Origin: CALAED01 sp035765195
Lineage (GTDB): Bacteria > Actinomycetota > Actinomycetes > Streptosporangiales > Streptosporangiaceae
Length of the DNA stretch: 64,000 nt
Assembly: GCA_035765195.1 (NCBI GenBank)
Contig: DASTYC010000023.1
Span: forward strand, 124,001-188,000
Direction: 5' to 3'
Shown piece after piece: positions 32,254 to 40,817 of the stretch; within the stretch, counting starts at the first letter, position 1, and each line of letters begins with the position of its first letter. Position numbers and translations under genes: made by a program. Below the pieces are notes generated by a model. The model worked only from the letters and a program-made list of their open reading frames with translations, made no database searches and had not been told where the DNA came from.

Positions 32254-33090
32254 ATGACCGACACCTTCAACAGCCCGATCTCGGCCGACATCGATGAGCT
32301 CTGGGAGCGCCGGGCGGAGCTCGGCCCGGACGACGCGGCCGCTCGCGCGGCCATCGTGGCGGCCGTCGACACGATCGACTCCGGTGAGAGCCGCGTGGCG
32401 TTCGTGGACAGGTCCACCGACGAGGTCGTCGTCGACGAACGGGCAAAGCGGGCGATTCTGCTCAGCTTCAAGGTGCTCGGCATGGCCCGGGCCCAGGTGG
32501 GCGACTTTCACTACAACGACCGGATCCCGCTCAAGAGCCGGTTCGACGGCGTCCGGGTGGTGCCGGGCGCGATCGCCCGCTGGGGGGCCTACCTGGCGCC
32601 GGGCGTGGTGTTGATGCCGTCCTTCGTCAACATCGGCGCGCACGTCGAGTCCGGCACCATGGTGGACACCTGGGCGACGGTGGGGTCATGTGCCCAGATC
32701 GGCAAGAACGTTCATTTGTCCGGCGGCGTCGGCATCGGCGGCGTACTGGAGCCGCCGAACGCCAAGCCCGTGATCATCGAGGACGACTGCCTGATCGGCA
32801 GCAGGTCGATGATCACCGATGGTGCCCGGGTGAGCACGGGCTCGGTGATCGGCGCCGGCACCATCATCAACCCGTCGATCCCGGTGATCGACGCCCAGAC
32901 CGGCGATGAGATCAGCCGCGGGCACGTCCCGGCGTGGAGCGTCGCGGTCGGCGGCACCCGCGTCAAGGAGTTCGCGGGAGGTACGTTCGGCCTGCCGTGC
33001 GTCCTCGTGATCAAGCGGCTGACCGAGGGCGAACGGCACGACAAGGCCTCGCTCAACGACATCCTGCGCGATCACGGCGTCAGCGCCTGA
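32254..33090 (+). CDS. dapD: Tetrahydrodipicolinate N-succinyltransferase DapD
   Basis: A 278-residue left-handed beta-helix acyltransferase that transfers succinyl from succinyl-CoA to tetrahydrodipicolinate in lysine/DAP synthesis. Hexapeptide-repeat features include VVLMPSFVNIGAHVESGTMV, GSCAQIGKNVHLSGGVGIGG and LIGSRSMITDGARVSTGSVIG; Gly-rich turns bind CoA. This is the actinobacterial type of DapD (compare Rv1201c). ATG 32254 is chosen; TAAGCT 11 bp upstream suggests a leaderless or short-leader mRNA, since no ribosome-binding site is present. It ends before a strong hairpin. Confidence 0.95.
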   Translation: MTDTFNSPISADIDELWERRAELGPDDAAARAAIVAAVDTIDSGESRVAFVDRSTDEVVVDERAKRAILLSFKVLGMARAQVGDFHYNDRIPLKSRFDGVRVVPGAIARWGAYLAPGVVLMPSFVNIGAHVESGTMVDTWATVGSCAQIGKNVHLSGGVGIGGVLEPPNAKPVIIEDDCLIGSRSMITDGARVSTGSVIGAGTIINPSIPVIDAQTGDEISRGHVPAWSVAVGGTRVKEFAGGTFGLPCVLVIKRLTEGERHDKASLNDILRDHGVSA

Positions 33091-33100
33091 GGCGTTCGCT

Positions 33101-33130
33101 AGAGCGCGCGCGGCGAGAGCGCGCGCGGCG
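33101..33130 (+). repeat. 15-bp direct repeat after dapD
   Basis: Two exact adjacent copies of agagcgcgcgcggcg, followed by a partial third (ggagcg). It is noncoding and lies 10 bp after the dapD stop codon. The alternating GC tract could form Z-DNA or slip. Confidence 0.75.
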
Positions 33131-33157
33131 GGAGCGTCTGCGCGGAGACCGTGACGC

Positions 33158-33194
33158 GACCTCGCGGCCGGCGTGGGTCGCCGGCCGCGAGGTC
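33158..33194. terminator. Bidirectional terminator between dapD and the lysozyme genes
   Basis: A 16-bp perfect stem (GACCTCGCGGCCGGCG with its complement) closes a five-base loop. It lies 67 bp after dapD and 38 bp before the stop codon of the convergent GH25 gene. Confidence 0.8.
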
Positions 33195-33232
33195 ACGCGG
33201 GGTTCCGCGGCTGTGCGCCCAGAGGCCGTCCG

Positions 33233-34102
33233 TCAGGCGGGGGTGTTGTTGGCCAGTGCCAGCAGGCGGGCGGCCGAACCGTTGAAGACGTCCTGGTCAC
33301 CGGGGAAGGTGCCGGAGTCGTCCCACTGCCAGAAGGTGTAGAAGCCCCAGCCGGCGGGGAGCGTGCCGACGGTGCTGCTGTAGCGGGCGATCCACAGGGG
33401 GTTGTTGGCGGCGAAGCCGCTGTAGTCGCCCGTGCAGGTCCGCCACCAGTCGGTCGTGGTGTAGATGACCGCCCAGCGGCCGGTCCGCGACCGGTAGGTG
33501 TTGACGAAGTCGGCGATCCACGATCGCATCGCGCTCTGGCTCAACCCGTAGCAGGTGGCGCCGTACGGGTTGTACTCGATGTCGAGCGTGCCGGGCAGCG
33601 TCTGGTTGTCCGCCGACCAGCCGCCGCCGTTGGAGGCGAAGTAGTTCGCCTGTGTGGCGCCGCTCGACCGGTCGGGCAGCGCGAAGTGGTACGCGCCGCG
33701 GATCAGGCCCGCGTTGTAGGAGCCGAGGTAGTTGGCGTTGAAGTTGGGGTCGTGGAAGGTCGTGCCCTCGGTCGCCTTCATGTAGGCGAACCGCGCGCCC
33801 TGGTTTTTGATCGTGGTCCAGTTGAGGCTGCCCTGCCAGTGGCTCACATCGAGGCCGGGCAGCCCGGCGGGGGCGGCGAGCGCGCCAAAGGACGCGCCCT
33901 CGTGGGCGGCGACGGTCGAGCCCATGTGGTCCTGGTCCGGGTGGCTCATCGGCCCGCTGACACGTGTCGGCCCACTCGGGTCGGCCGGGTACGGGCTCGG
34001 CGCCGCGGTCGCCGGCGGCCCGCCGAACAGCGTGACGCCGCCGGCGAGCGCGGCCGTGGTGGCGATGGCGGCCAGGCCGCGGGCGAGGCGGGAGACGGAC
34101 AT
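33233..34102 (-). CDS. Secreted GH25 lysozyme, copy 2 of a tandem pair
   Basis: A 289-residue muramidase that cleaves the glycan strand of peptidoglycan outside the cell. A signal peptide (residues 1-35, ending ATAAPSP) is followed by a linker and the GH25 barrel: GLDVSHWQGSLNW near residue 85, FAYMKATEGTTF, GAYHFALPD, and LPGTLDIEYNPYG with the catalytic Asp-x-Glu. It ends FPGDQDVFNGSAA. ATG 34102 follows AAGGAG five bases upstream. It lies 26 bp downstream of a near-identical paralogue and is clearly a tandem duplicate, sharing long stretches of sequence. Confidence 0.93.
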   Translation of the reverse strand: MSVSRLARGLAAIATTAALAGGVTLFGGPPATAAPSPYPADPSGPTRVSGPMSHPDQDHMGSTVAAHEGASFGALAAPAGLPGLDVSHWQGSLNWTTIKNQGARFAYMKATEGTTFHDPNFNANYLGSYNAGLIRGAYHFALPDRSSGATQANYFASNGGGWSADNQTLPGTLDIEYNPYGATCYGLSQSAMRSWIADFVNTYRSRTGRWAVIYTTTDWWRTCTGDYSGFAANNPLWIARYSSTVGTLPAGWGFYTFWQWDDSGTFPGDQDVFNGSAARLLALANNTPA

Positions 34103-34128
34103 CACAGCTCCTTGCGTGGTCTGCCGGG

Positions 34129-35064
34129 TCAGGCGGGGGTGTTGTTGGCCAGGGCCTGCAGGCGGGCCGCCGAGCCGTTGAAGACGTCCTGGTCACCGGG
34201 GAAGGTGCCGGAGTTGGCCCACTGCCAGAAGGTGTAGAAGCCCCAGCCGGCGGGGAGCGTGCCGACGGTGCTGCTGTAGCGGGCGATCCACAGCGGGTTG
34301 TTGTTCGCGAAGCCCGGGTAGTTGCCGGTGCAGGTCCGCCACCAGTCGGTGGTGGAGTAGATGATCGCCCAGCGGCCGGTTCGGGCGTGGTAGGTGTTGA
34401 TGAAGTCCGCGATCCAGTTGACCATCGCGCCCTGGCTCAGGCCGTAGCAGGTGGCGCCGTACGGGTTGTACTCGATGTCGAGCGTGCCGGGCAGGGTCTG
34501 GTTGTCCGCCGACCAGGCGCCGCCGTGGTCGGCGAGATAGTTGGCCTGGGCGGCGCCGCTCGACCGGTCGGGCAGCGCGAAGTGGTACGCCCCGCGCACC
34601 AGCCCGACGTTGTAGGACCCGACGTACTGCTGTGAGAAGTACGGGTTGGTGTAGCCCGTTCCCTCGGTCGCCTTGACCACGGCGAACCTGGCGCCGTTGG
34701 CCTTGACCGAGCTCCAGTTGACGTTGCCCTGCCAGCTGGAGACGTCGAGGCCGGGCAGCCCGGCGGGGGCGGCGAGCGTGCCGAAGGACGCGCCCTCGTG
34801 GGCGGCGACGGTCGAGCCCATGTGGTCCTGGTCGGGGTGCGTGACCGGGCCGCTGACCCTGGTCGGACCGTTGGGATCGGGGGTGGGAACGGGGGCGGCG
34901 CCGGCCGCCGGGGCGGTGAGCACCTGGATGCCGGCGGTGATGGCGATCGCCGTCGCGCCGGCGGCGCGGCGTACGCGGCGGCGCCGGGGCGCCGGGACGG
35001 CGGCGGTGACGGGTCGGCGCGGTGGCCATAGCCGCGGCGCGCGGGGATACAGGGCCACGGTCAT
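34129..35064 (-). CDS. Secreted GH25 lysozyme, copy 1 of a tandem pair
   Basis: A 311-residue GH25 muramidase, upstream partner of the gene at 33233-34102. The N-terminus is long and Arg-rich before a hydrophobic signal core (AGATAIAITAGIQVLTAPAAGA). The catalytic domain keeps LPGLDVSSWQGNVNW, KATEGTGYTNP and TLDIEYNPYG. The two copies differ mainly in the signal peptide and first third, so export may differ. ATG 35064 follows AAGGAG. The amidase gene at 35098-35898 lies just upstream on the same strand, making a peptidoglycan-lytic trio. Confidence 0.93.
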   Translation of the reverse strand: MTVALYPRAPRLWPPRRPVTAAVPAPRRRRVRRAAGATAIAITAGIQVLTAPAAGAAPVPTPDPNGPTRVSGPVTHPDQDHMGSTVAAHEGASFGTLAAPAGLPGLDVSSWQGNVNWSSVKANGARFAVVKATEGTGYTNPYFSQQYVGSYNVGLVRGAYHFALPDRSSGAAQANYLADHGGAWSADNQTLPGTLDIEYNPYGATCYGLSQGAMVNWIADFINTYHARTGRWAIIYSTTDWWRTCTGNYPGFANNNPLWIARYSSTVGTLPAGWGFYTFWQWANSGTFPGDQDVFNGSAARLQALANNTPA

Positions 35065-35097
35065 TCTCCTTCGATGTGGCGGGGGACTGGTCGAGGT

Positions 35098-35898
35098 CTA
35101 GCGGAGGGTTTCGCCCGGGCCGAGGGCCGGGCCGTGGTCGAGCCGCCGGGCGGCCGGACCAGGGCGCGCGGACCCGGCGGGCGACGCCTTCGGCGCGGTA
35201 CGTCCGTCGGGCTCAGCGCGCCCGGTGCGCCGCGAGCCGAGCAACCGGCCCGCGACATCGTCACGCAGGTCGGGAAGCATCGCGTAGAACACATCACCCG
35301 GGCACTGCGTGGCCACGTAGTCGCGGTGGCCGACGATCGCCTGATGCGGATCGAGGTCGTAGACGTCGCACAGCCACGCGAGCGTCTCCACGAGCGAGTC
35401 CCACAGCCATTGGGTGGGCCGGGCGCTGACGTAGATGCCCTCGTTCTCGATGCCGAGCGTGTGGCTGTTGTTGTTGGCCGTCTGCGCGCCGAGGACGTTC
35501 TGGCCCTGGCCGATGGCCTCCAGGCTGCGGTTGCGGCCCTCCATGATGAAGCCGCCGCGACTGATTGTGAGCTGGTTTCCCGTGTCGCCCCAGCCGTTGG
35601 TGAGCTGGTGCAGATCCTGGATCCAGCGGGAGAGCCTGAACGCCTGGTTCAGCGAGAAGTCGGTGACGTTGTCGGAGGCGGTGTGGTGGACGACGAGGTG
35701 ATCGGGTTTGTTGATGATCCGGGCGGCGAAGTCCGGCGGCCGCGCGCCCCATTCGGCTCGGGTGTAGACGCGCGGCATGGCCGCGGCGGCGGCGGTGGTG
35801 CCCAAGAGCCCGGACGCCGGGCCGGCGAGGGCGAGCCCCCCGGCCGCGGCGGCGGTACGGGCCAGTACTTGGCGACGGTTCATCAAGGATCGGGACAT
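35098..35898 (-). CDS. Tat-exported N-acetylmuramoyl-L-alanine amidase (PGRP/amidase-2)
   Basis: A 266-residue zinc amidase that removes stem peptides from peptidoglycan. The N-terminus MNRRQVLARTAAAAGG is a twin-arginine signal. The PGRP/amidase-2 domain has HLVVHHTASDN (first zinc His), TLGIENEGIY and IVGHRDYVATQCPGD (second His and third ligand Cys). YTRAEWGARPP is the usual PGRP lead-in. The last 40 residues are Pro/Ala/Arg-rich and unstructured. ATG 35898 follows GGAG. It is 33 bp upstream of the first GH25 gene, so the three genes may form one operon for wall turnover or defence. Confidence 0.92.
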   Translation of the reverse strand: MSRSLMNRRQVLARTAAAAGGLALAGPASGLLGTTAAAAAMPRVYTRAEWGARPPDFAARIINKPDHLVVHHTASDNVTDFSLNQAFRLSRWIQDLHQLTNGWGDTGNQLTISRGGFIMEGRNRSLEAIGQGQNVLGAQTANNNSHTLGIENEGIYVSARPTQWLWDSLVETLAWLCDVYDLDPHQAIVGHRDYVATQCPGDVFYAMLPDLRDDVAGRLLGSRRTGRAEPDGRTAPKASPAGSARPGPAARRLDHGPALGPGETLR

Positions 35899-36095
35899 GC
35901 GGGGTTCTCCGATCAGGGGACTAACCGTTTCACTGCGCGTAGGTTATCTACGCTCAACAGGATTGTTAGGTAAATATCCAACACATGGAGGTGCCCCGAG
36001 TTGTCAGTCCTGTCCGTCACTCGAAGTTAAGGAGGGGGCGCTGGTCCGGACCGCTGGCCATGTCCGGCCACACCGGCCCCACTAATGTGAGTCTC

Positions 36096-37154
36096 ATGCG
36101 GCTCGATTTGCTGTCAGACGCGAAAACCCTCACCGCGGCGATCGTGGACATCGAGTCGGTGAGCGGCGCCGAAAAGCCCCTTGCCGACGCCATCGCCGCC
36201 GCCCTCACAGTTCTCCCGCACCTGTCCGTCGAGCGCGACGGCGACGCCGTGGTCGCCCGGACCACGCTCGGCCGGGCCGAGCGGGTGGTGCTCGCCGGCC
36301 ACATCGACACCGTCCCGGTCAACGGCAACCTGCCATCGCGCGTCGACGGCGACCGGCTGTACGGCTGCGGCACCACCGACATGAAGAGCGGCGTGGCGGT
36401 CATGCTGCGGCTCGCGGCCGCGGTGTCGGCCCCCAGCCGCGACGTGACGTACATCTTCTACGACTGCGAAGAGGTCGAGGCGGCCCGCAACGGCCTGGGG
36501 CGGCTGGCCCGCACCCGGCCCGACCTGCTCGGCGGCGACTTCGCCGTGCTGATGGAGCCGACCGCCGCCGTCGTCGAGGGCGGCTGCCAGGGCACGATCC
36601 GCGTAGAGGTGCGCGCGGCGGGGGAGCGGGCGCACAGCGCGCGCGCCTGGATGGGGTCCAACGCCATCCACAACGCGGGGGCGATCCTCGACGTGCTGCG
36701 CGCCTACGAGCCGGACCGCCCGATGGTGGACGGTCTGGAGTACCACGAGGGCCTCAACGCGGTCTACGTGCGCGGCGGGGTCGCCGGCAACGTGATCCCC
36801 GACGAGTGCGTCGTCACCGTCAACTACCGGTTCGCGCCGCGGATGTCGTTGGCGGAGGCGGAGGCGTACCTGCGCGAGCTGTTCGGCGGCTTCGAGGTCA
36901 CCGTGGTCGACGCCGCGCCGGCCGCGCGGCCCGGTCTCGACCATCCCGCGGCCGCCGCGTTCCTGACGGCGACCGGCGGCACGGCGCGGGCCAAGCTCGG
37001 CTGGACCGACGTGGCCAGGTTCGCCGAGCTCGGCATCCCGGCCGTCAACTACGGTCCCGGCGACCCGCCGCTGTCCCACACCAAGGACGAGTACGTCGAG
37101 ATCCCCCGCATCCACGACTGCGAGCGGCGGCTGCGCACCTGGCTGAGCGATTAG
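36096..37154 (+). CDS. dapE: Succinyl-diaminopimelate desuccinylase DapE
   Basis: A 352-residue M20 zinc peptidase that releases succinate from N-succinyl-LL-DAP, the step after DapC. Zinc ligands: His69 (LAGHIDTVP), Asp95 (GTTDMKSG) and the Glu pair 125/126 (FYDCEEVEA). The dimerisation domain follows, then LSHTKDEYVE near the end with the last His ligand. The frame is open to 35985, but ATG 36096 is preferred: TAATGT nine bases upstream looks like a -10 for a leaderless mRNA. Orthologue of Rv1202c by sequence and position. Confidence 0.93.
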   Translation: MRLDLLSDAKTLTAAIVDIESVSGAEKPLADAIAAALTVLPHLSVERDGDAVVARTTLGRAERVVLAGHIDTVPVNGNLPSRVDGDRLYGCGTTDMKSGVAVMLRLAAAVSAPSRDVTYIFYDCEEVEAARNGLGRLARTRPDLLGGDFAVLMEPTAAVVEGGCQGTIRVEVRAAGERAHSARAWMGSNAIHNAGAILDVLRAYEPDRPMVDGLEYHEGLNAVYVRGGVAGNVIPDECVVTVNYRFAPRMSLAEAEAYLRELFGGFEVTVVDAAPAARPGLDHPAAAAFLTATGGTARAKLGWTDVARFAELGIPAVNYGPGDPPLSHTKDEYVEIPRIHDCERRLRTWLSD

Positions 37155-37182
37155 GTCCCGGCGCGGGGCGGCGCGGCGCGGG

Positions 37183-38091
37183 TCAGCGGCGGTGGGCGGC
37201 GAAGAAGTCCCACATGGCCGCGCTGGCGTCGATGTCGGTGCTGGTGGGGCCGGCGAGAGGTACGGGCGTGCCGCCCGGCCAAGTGTGCCCGCCGCCGGCG
37301 ACGCGGCAGTAGACCACCATGGCCGGGTCGCCGGCACGGCAGGTGACGCCGCCCTCGTGGTAGCTGACGCGCACGGGCGGCGACACGCCGTCGATGCGCG
37401 ACCAGGTCCGCACGATCTCCGGCTGCGACGGGAACGTGCCGCGCATGCCGAGGGCGGGCAGGCTGCCACCGGTCTCGGGGACGGTGGTGTCCGCCGTGCC
37501 GTGAAAGATCATCAACGGCACGGGCCGGGCCGGGCGGCACGGCCCGTACGTCATCGAGCCCGCGACCACCGCGATCGCCGCGACTTTGTCCGCGCGCTGG
37601 CAGGCGAGCCGGTAGGCCATCATCGCGCCGTTCGAGACGCCGGTTACGTACACCCGGTCCGGGTCCGCGCGCCGCGCGGCGGCGAGTTCGTCGATGAGCC
37701 GCACGATGAAGCCCACGTCGTCGGCGGCCGAGCGGTTGCAGCAGTCGCCGGCGTTCCAGACGCGGGCCGTGGGGGGCGCGCCGTCGGGGTAGGCGACCAG
37801 GAACTTCTTCCGGTCCGCGACGCGGTCGAGGCGCGTCAGCAGCTCCATCACGCCGCCCGAGCCCAGCGCGGCGTGCAACGCGATGACGAGCGGCGCCTTC
37901 CCCGCCGGCAACCCGGCCGGCACGTACAGCCGGTACGTCCGCGCGCCCAGCCGCAGGTCGTGCGCGCCCGGCGTGGCGGGCGCCGGGGAGACCGGCGGGT
38001 CCGGCACGTCGCGCGCGCTCGCGCAGCCGGCGAGCAGGAGCGCGCCGGCGATGACGGTGACCGGTCGAAGCATCAAGCGCATCAACCGCAC
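37183..38091 (-). CDS. Lipoprotein of the PHB-depolymerase/LpqC esterase family
   Basis: A 302-residue alpha/beta hydrolase. The start has a lipoprotein signal with lipobox LLLAGC, so it is probably membrane-anchored outside the cell. The body matches polyhydroxybutyrate-depolymerase-type esterases: APLVIALHAALGSGG, WNAGDCCNRSAADDVGFI, the nucleophile elbow GVSNGAMMAYRLAC, IFHGTADTTVPETGG (Asp) and GGGHTWPGG (His). Likely substrates are polyesters or feruloyl esters; not defined. GTG 38091 and ATG 38082 are both possible starts. It converges with dapE. Confidence 0.87.
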   Translation of the reverse strand: MRLMRLMLRPVTVIAGALLLAGCASARDVPDPPVSPAPATPGAHDLRLGARTYRLYVPAGLPAGKAPLVIALHAALGSGGVMELLTRLDRVADRKKFLVAYPDGAPPTARVWNAGDCCNRSAADDVGFIVRLIDELAAARRADPDRVYVTGVSNGAMMAYRLACQRADKVAAIAVVAGSMTYGPCRPARPVPLMIFHGTADTTVPETGGSLPALGMRGTFPSQPEIVRTWSRIDGVSPPVRVSYHEGGVTCRAGDPAMVVYCRVAGGGHTWPGGTPVPLAGPTSTDIDASAAMWDFFAAHRR

Positions 38092-38164
38092 GGTACTTCG
38101 CCGCTTCGCTCCCGGGAGGCCTGATGTAACCGGTTGGCCGGGAAGTCCAGTTACGGTTGTTCAC

Positions 38165-38965
38165 ATGGAACCCGAGTTGCCCCCGCTGATGCGCCGCCAG
38201 GGGCCCGCGATGCTGCGCGGCAGGGCGGTGCCCCAGACGACGACCGACCAGCGCCTGCTCGACAGCCGAGGCCCGGCGGACTGGGTGCACACCGACCCGT
38301 GGCGGGTGCTGCGGATCCAGGCCGAGTTCGTCGAGGGCTTCGGGCTGTTGTCGGAGCTCGGCCGGGCGGTGAGCGTGTTCGGCTCGGCCCGCACCAAGCG
38401 GGGCAGCGACGAGTACGAGCTCGCCGAGCAGATCGGGGCCAAGCTCGCCGGCGCCGGGTACGCCGTGATCACCGGGGGCGGACCGGGCATCATGGAGGCC
38501 GCCAACAAGGGCGCCGACCAGGCCGGCGGCACCTCGGTGGGGCTCGGCATCGAGCTGCCGTTCGAGCAGAAGATGAACGACTACATCGACATCGGGCTGG
38601 AGTTTCGCTACTTCTTCGTGCGGAAGACGATGTTCGTGAAGTACTCCCAGGCGTTCGTCGTGCTGCCGGGCGGGTTCGGCACGCTGGACGAGCTGTTCGA
38701 GTCCGTCACCCTCGTGCAGACGGGAAAGATCACCAGGTTCCCGATCGTGCTGGTCGGCTCCGACTACTGGCGCGGCCTGCTCGAATGGGTGAAGGACAAG
38801 ATGCTGTCCAGCGGCAAGATCTCCGCCGCCGACCCCGAGTTGCTGCACCTGACCGACGACCCCGACGAGGTCGTCCAGACCGTCACGCGGGTCCACGAGA
38901 CGCAGCTGCGACAGGCGCAGGAGGCGCAGCGGGCCGCCGCCCGCGAGGCCGGGAACGGCACCTGA
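38165..38965 (+). CDS. LOG family protein (TIGR00730), first copy
   Basis: A 266-residue protein of the LOG/YvdD family, phosphoribohydrolases that release cytokinin bases from nucleotide monophosphates. Key motifs: ITGGGPGIMEAANKGA and the catalytic loop FVVLPGGFGTLDELFE with the Glu of PGGxGTxxE. It has an extra N-terminal region of about 60 residues (residues 1-60, rich in Arg) compared with short LOGs. ATG 38165 matches the family. Its stop overlaps the ATG of a second LOG gene. Synteny with Rv1205 supports identity. Confidence 0.9.
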   Translation: MEPELPPLMRRQGPAMLRGRAVPQTTTDQRLLDSRGPADWVHTDPWRVLRIQAEFVEGFGLLSELGRAVSVFGSARTKRGSDEYELAEQIGAKLAGAGYAVITGGGPGIMEAANKGADQAGGTSVGLGIELPFEQKMNDYIDIGLEFRYFFVRKTMFVKYSQAFVVLPGGFGTLDELFESVTLVQTGKITRFPIVLVGSDYWRGLLEWVKDKMLSSGKISAADPELLHLTDDPDEVVQTVTRVHETQLRQAQEAQRAAAREAGNGT

Positions 38966-39549
38966 TGGACATCTGTGTGTTCTGCGCGTCCAGCAGCCGC
39001 ATCGAGCGGCGTTACCTCGACCTCGCCACCGAAGCGGGTGCCGAGCTCGCGCGGCGCGGGCACCGCCTGGTGAGCGGCGGCGCGACGGTCTCGTGCATGG
39101 GCGCGGTGGCCAGGGCGGCGCGCGCCGGCGGGGCCGCGACGGTCGGGGTCATCCCGCAGGCGCTCGTCGACATCGAGATCGCCGACAACGACTCCACCAC
39201 TCTGATCGTCACCGAGGACATGCGCAGCCGTAAGGCCGAGATGGACCGGCGTGCCGACGCCTTCCTCGTCCTCCCCGGTGGGCTCGGCACGCTGGAGGAG
39301 CTGTTCGAGATCTGGAGCGCCCGGGTGCTCGGACTGCACGACAAACCGCTGGTGATCTTGGACCCGTTCGGCCTGTACGACCCGCTGCGCGACCTGATGA
39401 CGCATTTGCTCGACGCGGGTTTCGCCCGGCCGAAGGTGTTCGACGCCGTCGGCTGGACCCATGCCGTGCCGGAGGCGTTCGACCTGCTGGAGCGGCGGCA
39501 GGTGCGCATCGAGCCGACCGCGGAGGACTACGCGGAGGCGGAGCCCTGA
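38965..39549 (+). CDS. LOG family protein, second copy
   Basis: A 194-residue short-form LOG phosphoribohydrolase. It has MDICVFCASSS at the start, SGGATVSCMGAVARAA (nucleotide-binding loop) and LVLPGGLGTLEELFEIW (catalytic loop). The stop of the first LOG gene and this ATG share a base (TGATG), so the two are co-translated. This copy is the closer match to Rv1205 and plant LOG in length. The two could form a heteromeric complex or act on different nucleotides. Confidence 0.9.
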   Translation: MDICVFCASSSRIERRYLDLATEAGAELARRGHRLVSGGATVSCMGAVARAARAGGAATVGVIPQALVDIEIADNDSTTLIVTEDMRSRKAEMDRRADAFLVLPGGLGTLEELFEIWSARVLGLHDKPLVILDPFGLYDPLRDLMTHLLDAGFARPKVFDAVGWTHAVPEAFDLLERRQVRIEPTAEDYAEAEP

Positions 39550-39584
39550 CCGTCCACCTCGCTGACGGTGGCGGTAGGCGGACA

Positions 39585-40817
39585 CTAGGAGGGGAGGCCG
39601 ATCCGGGGATCGATGAACGCGTTCGTGGCGATGTCGTCCGGCCGCAGCCCGGCCTTCAACGGCCTCTTCTCCGCCGCGAGCAGCGGCCGCAGAATGTCGA
39701 TGATCTTCTGGACGCGGGCGGTGTCGAAGTCGCCGACGGTCTTGTTGGCGCCGTTGCCGATGATGCCGTACCGCTTCATCGTCGCGACCGCCGCGGCCGC
39801 GCGCTCCGGGCTGTAGGGGAAGGCGCCGTAGTCCTTGACCAACTGGACGATCAGGGCGTTCGTGGGCGCCGGGTCGGCGGCGTAGGCCACCGCCGACCGT
39901 TGCATGATCGGCACCAGCTTCTCGAGACACGGCGCGAGCGCCGCCTTGCGGTCGGGACGGATCGCGACCGCCGCGGGGTAGTTGGGATATCCGGCGTCGC
40001 TCACCAGTTGCCAGGCGACCTTCCTCTTCCATTGGGGCAGTTCGTGTTCGAACTGGAAGACCTCGTTGGTCAGATATCCCTGCTGCGCGACCTTCCCCCG
40101 CTCGGCCACGAACCGGGCGGGGGTGCCGTCGTAGGAGTCCTCGACCTGGGACTTGCGGAGAATTCCGGCGTCGACGAGATATTGCATGTAGGTCGAGCCG
40201 GGGAAATAGAGCACCCGGGCCCCGGTCTTGCCGATGTCGGCGATGGACTTCCACTCGGGATGCGCCCGCGGGTCCCACATCAACACCAGCGGTGAGATGT
40301 CCATCGGCGCGAAGACGGGCAGGACGGGCTGGGCTCCGTTGCTGGCCGCGGCCGCCAGATCGATGTCCGCCGAGCCCAGCATGACCTCCTTGTCGAGGTA
40401 AAGGATCTTGGCCGCCCGGGTAAAACCGTTCGCCGGGCCGCCCGCGCGCAGCTCGATCCGGACGCCGGTGTCGGCGCCGTCGGACACGAGCGGAGCCGAC
40501 ACCCGCTTCTTCGCCTTGTCGACCCGGACGTCCTCGCCGAGCAGCCGGTACAGCGCCGCCGTCTCGGCCTGGGGCCACCAGTCGTCCTGGAAGACGATCG
40601 TGGCCGGGCAGACGCCGGCGAGCGACGTGGCCGGGGCGGACCGCGTGACCCGCTGGCCCTCCGCGTGTCCCGAGCCGCCCGCGCCGTCGGCCGCGCCCGA
40701 GTCCGAGCAGCCCACGAGCGCGAGCCCGAGCGCGACCGCGACCGCGGCGCACAACGCACGGCCGAACGGCCGGCCCTTGGCGCGGAGGCGGATGCGGGCG
40801 GCGATGCGGTCGTTCAT
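39585..40817 (-). CDS. ABC transporter substrate-binding lipoprotein, NitT/TauT type
   Basis: A 410-residue extracytoplasmic solute receptor. It has a lipoprotein signal (lipobox LGLALVGC) and a type-II periplasmic-binding fold: IVFQDDWWPQAETAALYRLLGEDV, KILYLDKEVMLGSADIDLAA and TKNLYFPGS-like strands. It is the last gene of a permease/ATPase/receptor set and overlaps the permease stop by four bases (ATGA), which fixes ATG 40817. NitT/TauT-type receptors bind nitrate, sulphonates, thiamine precursors or riboflavin-like compounds; the ligand cannot be read here. Confidence 0.85.
   Translation of the reverse strand: MNDRIAARIRLRAKGRPFGRALCAAVAVALGLALVGCSDSGAADGAGGSGHAEGQRVTRSAPATSLAGVCPATIVFQDDWWPQAETAALYRLLGEDVRVDKAKKRVSAPLVSDGADTGVRIELRAGGPANGFTRAAKILYLDKEVMLGSADIDLAAAASNGAQPVLPVFAPMDISPLVLMWDPRAHPEWKSIADIGKTGARVLYFPGSTYMQYLVDAGILRKSQVEDSYDGTPARFVAERGKVAQQGYLTNEVFQFEHELPQWKRKVAWQLVSDAGYPNYPAAVAIRPDRKAALAPCLEKLVPIMQRSAVAYAADPAPTNALIVQLVKDYGAFPYSPERAAAAVATMKRYGIIGNGANKTVGDFDTARVQKIIDILRPLLAAEKRPLKAGLRPDDIATNAFIDPRIGLPS

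Noticed and set aside
33101..33130. CRISPR-like repeat after dapD
   Set aside because: Only two adjacent 15-bp copies with no spacers; a simple tandem repeat.
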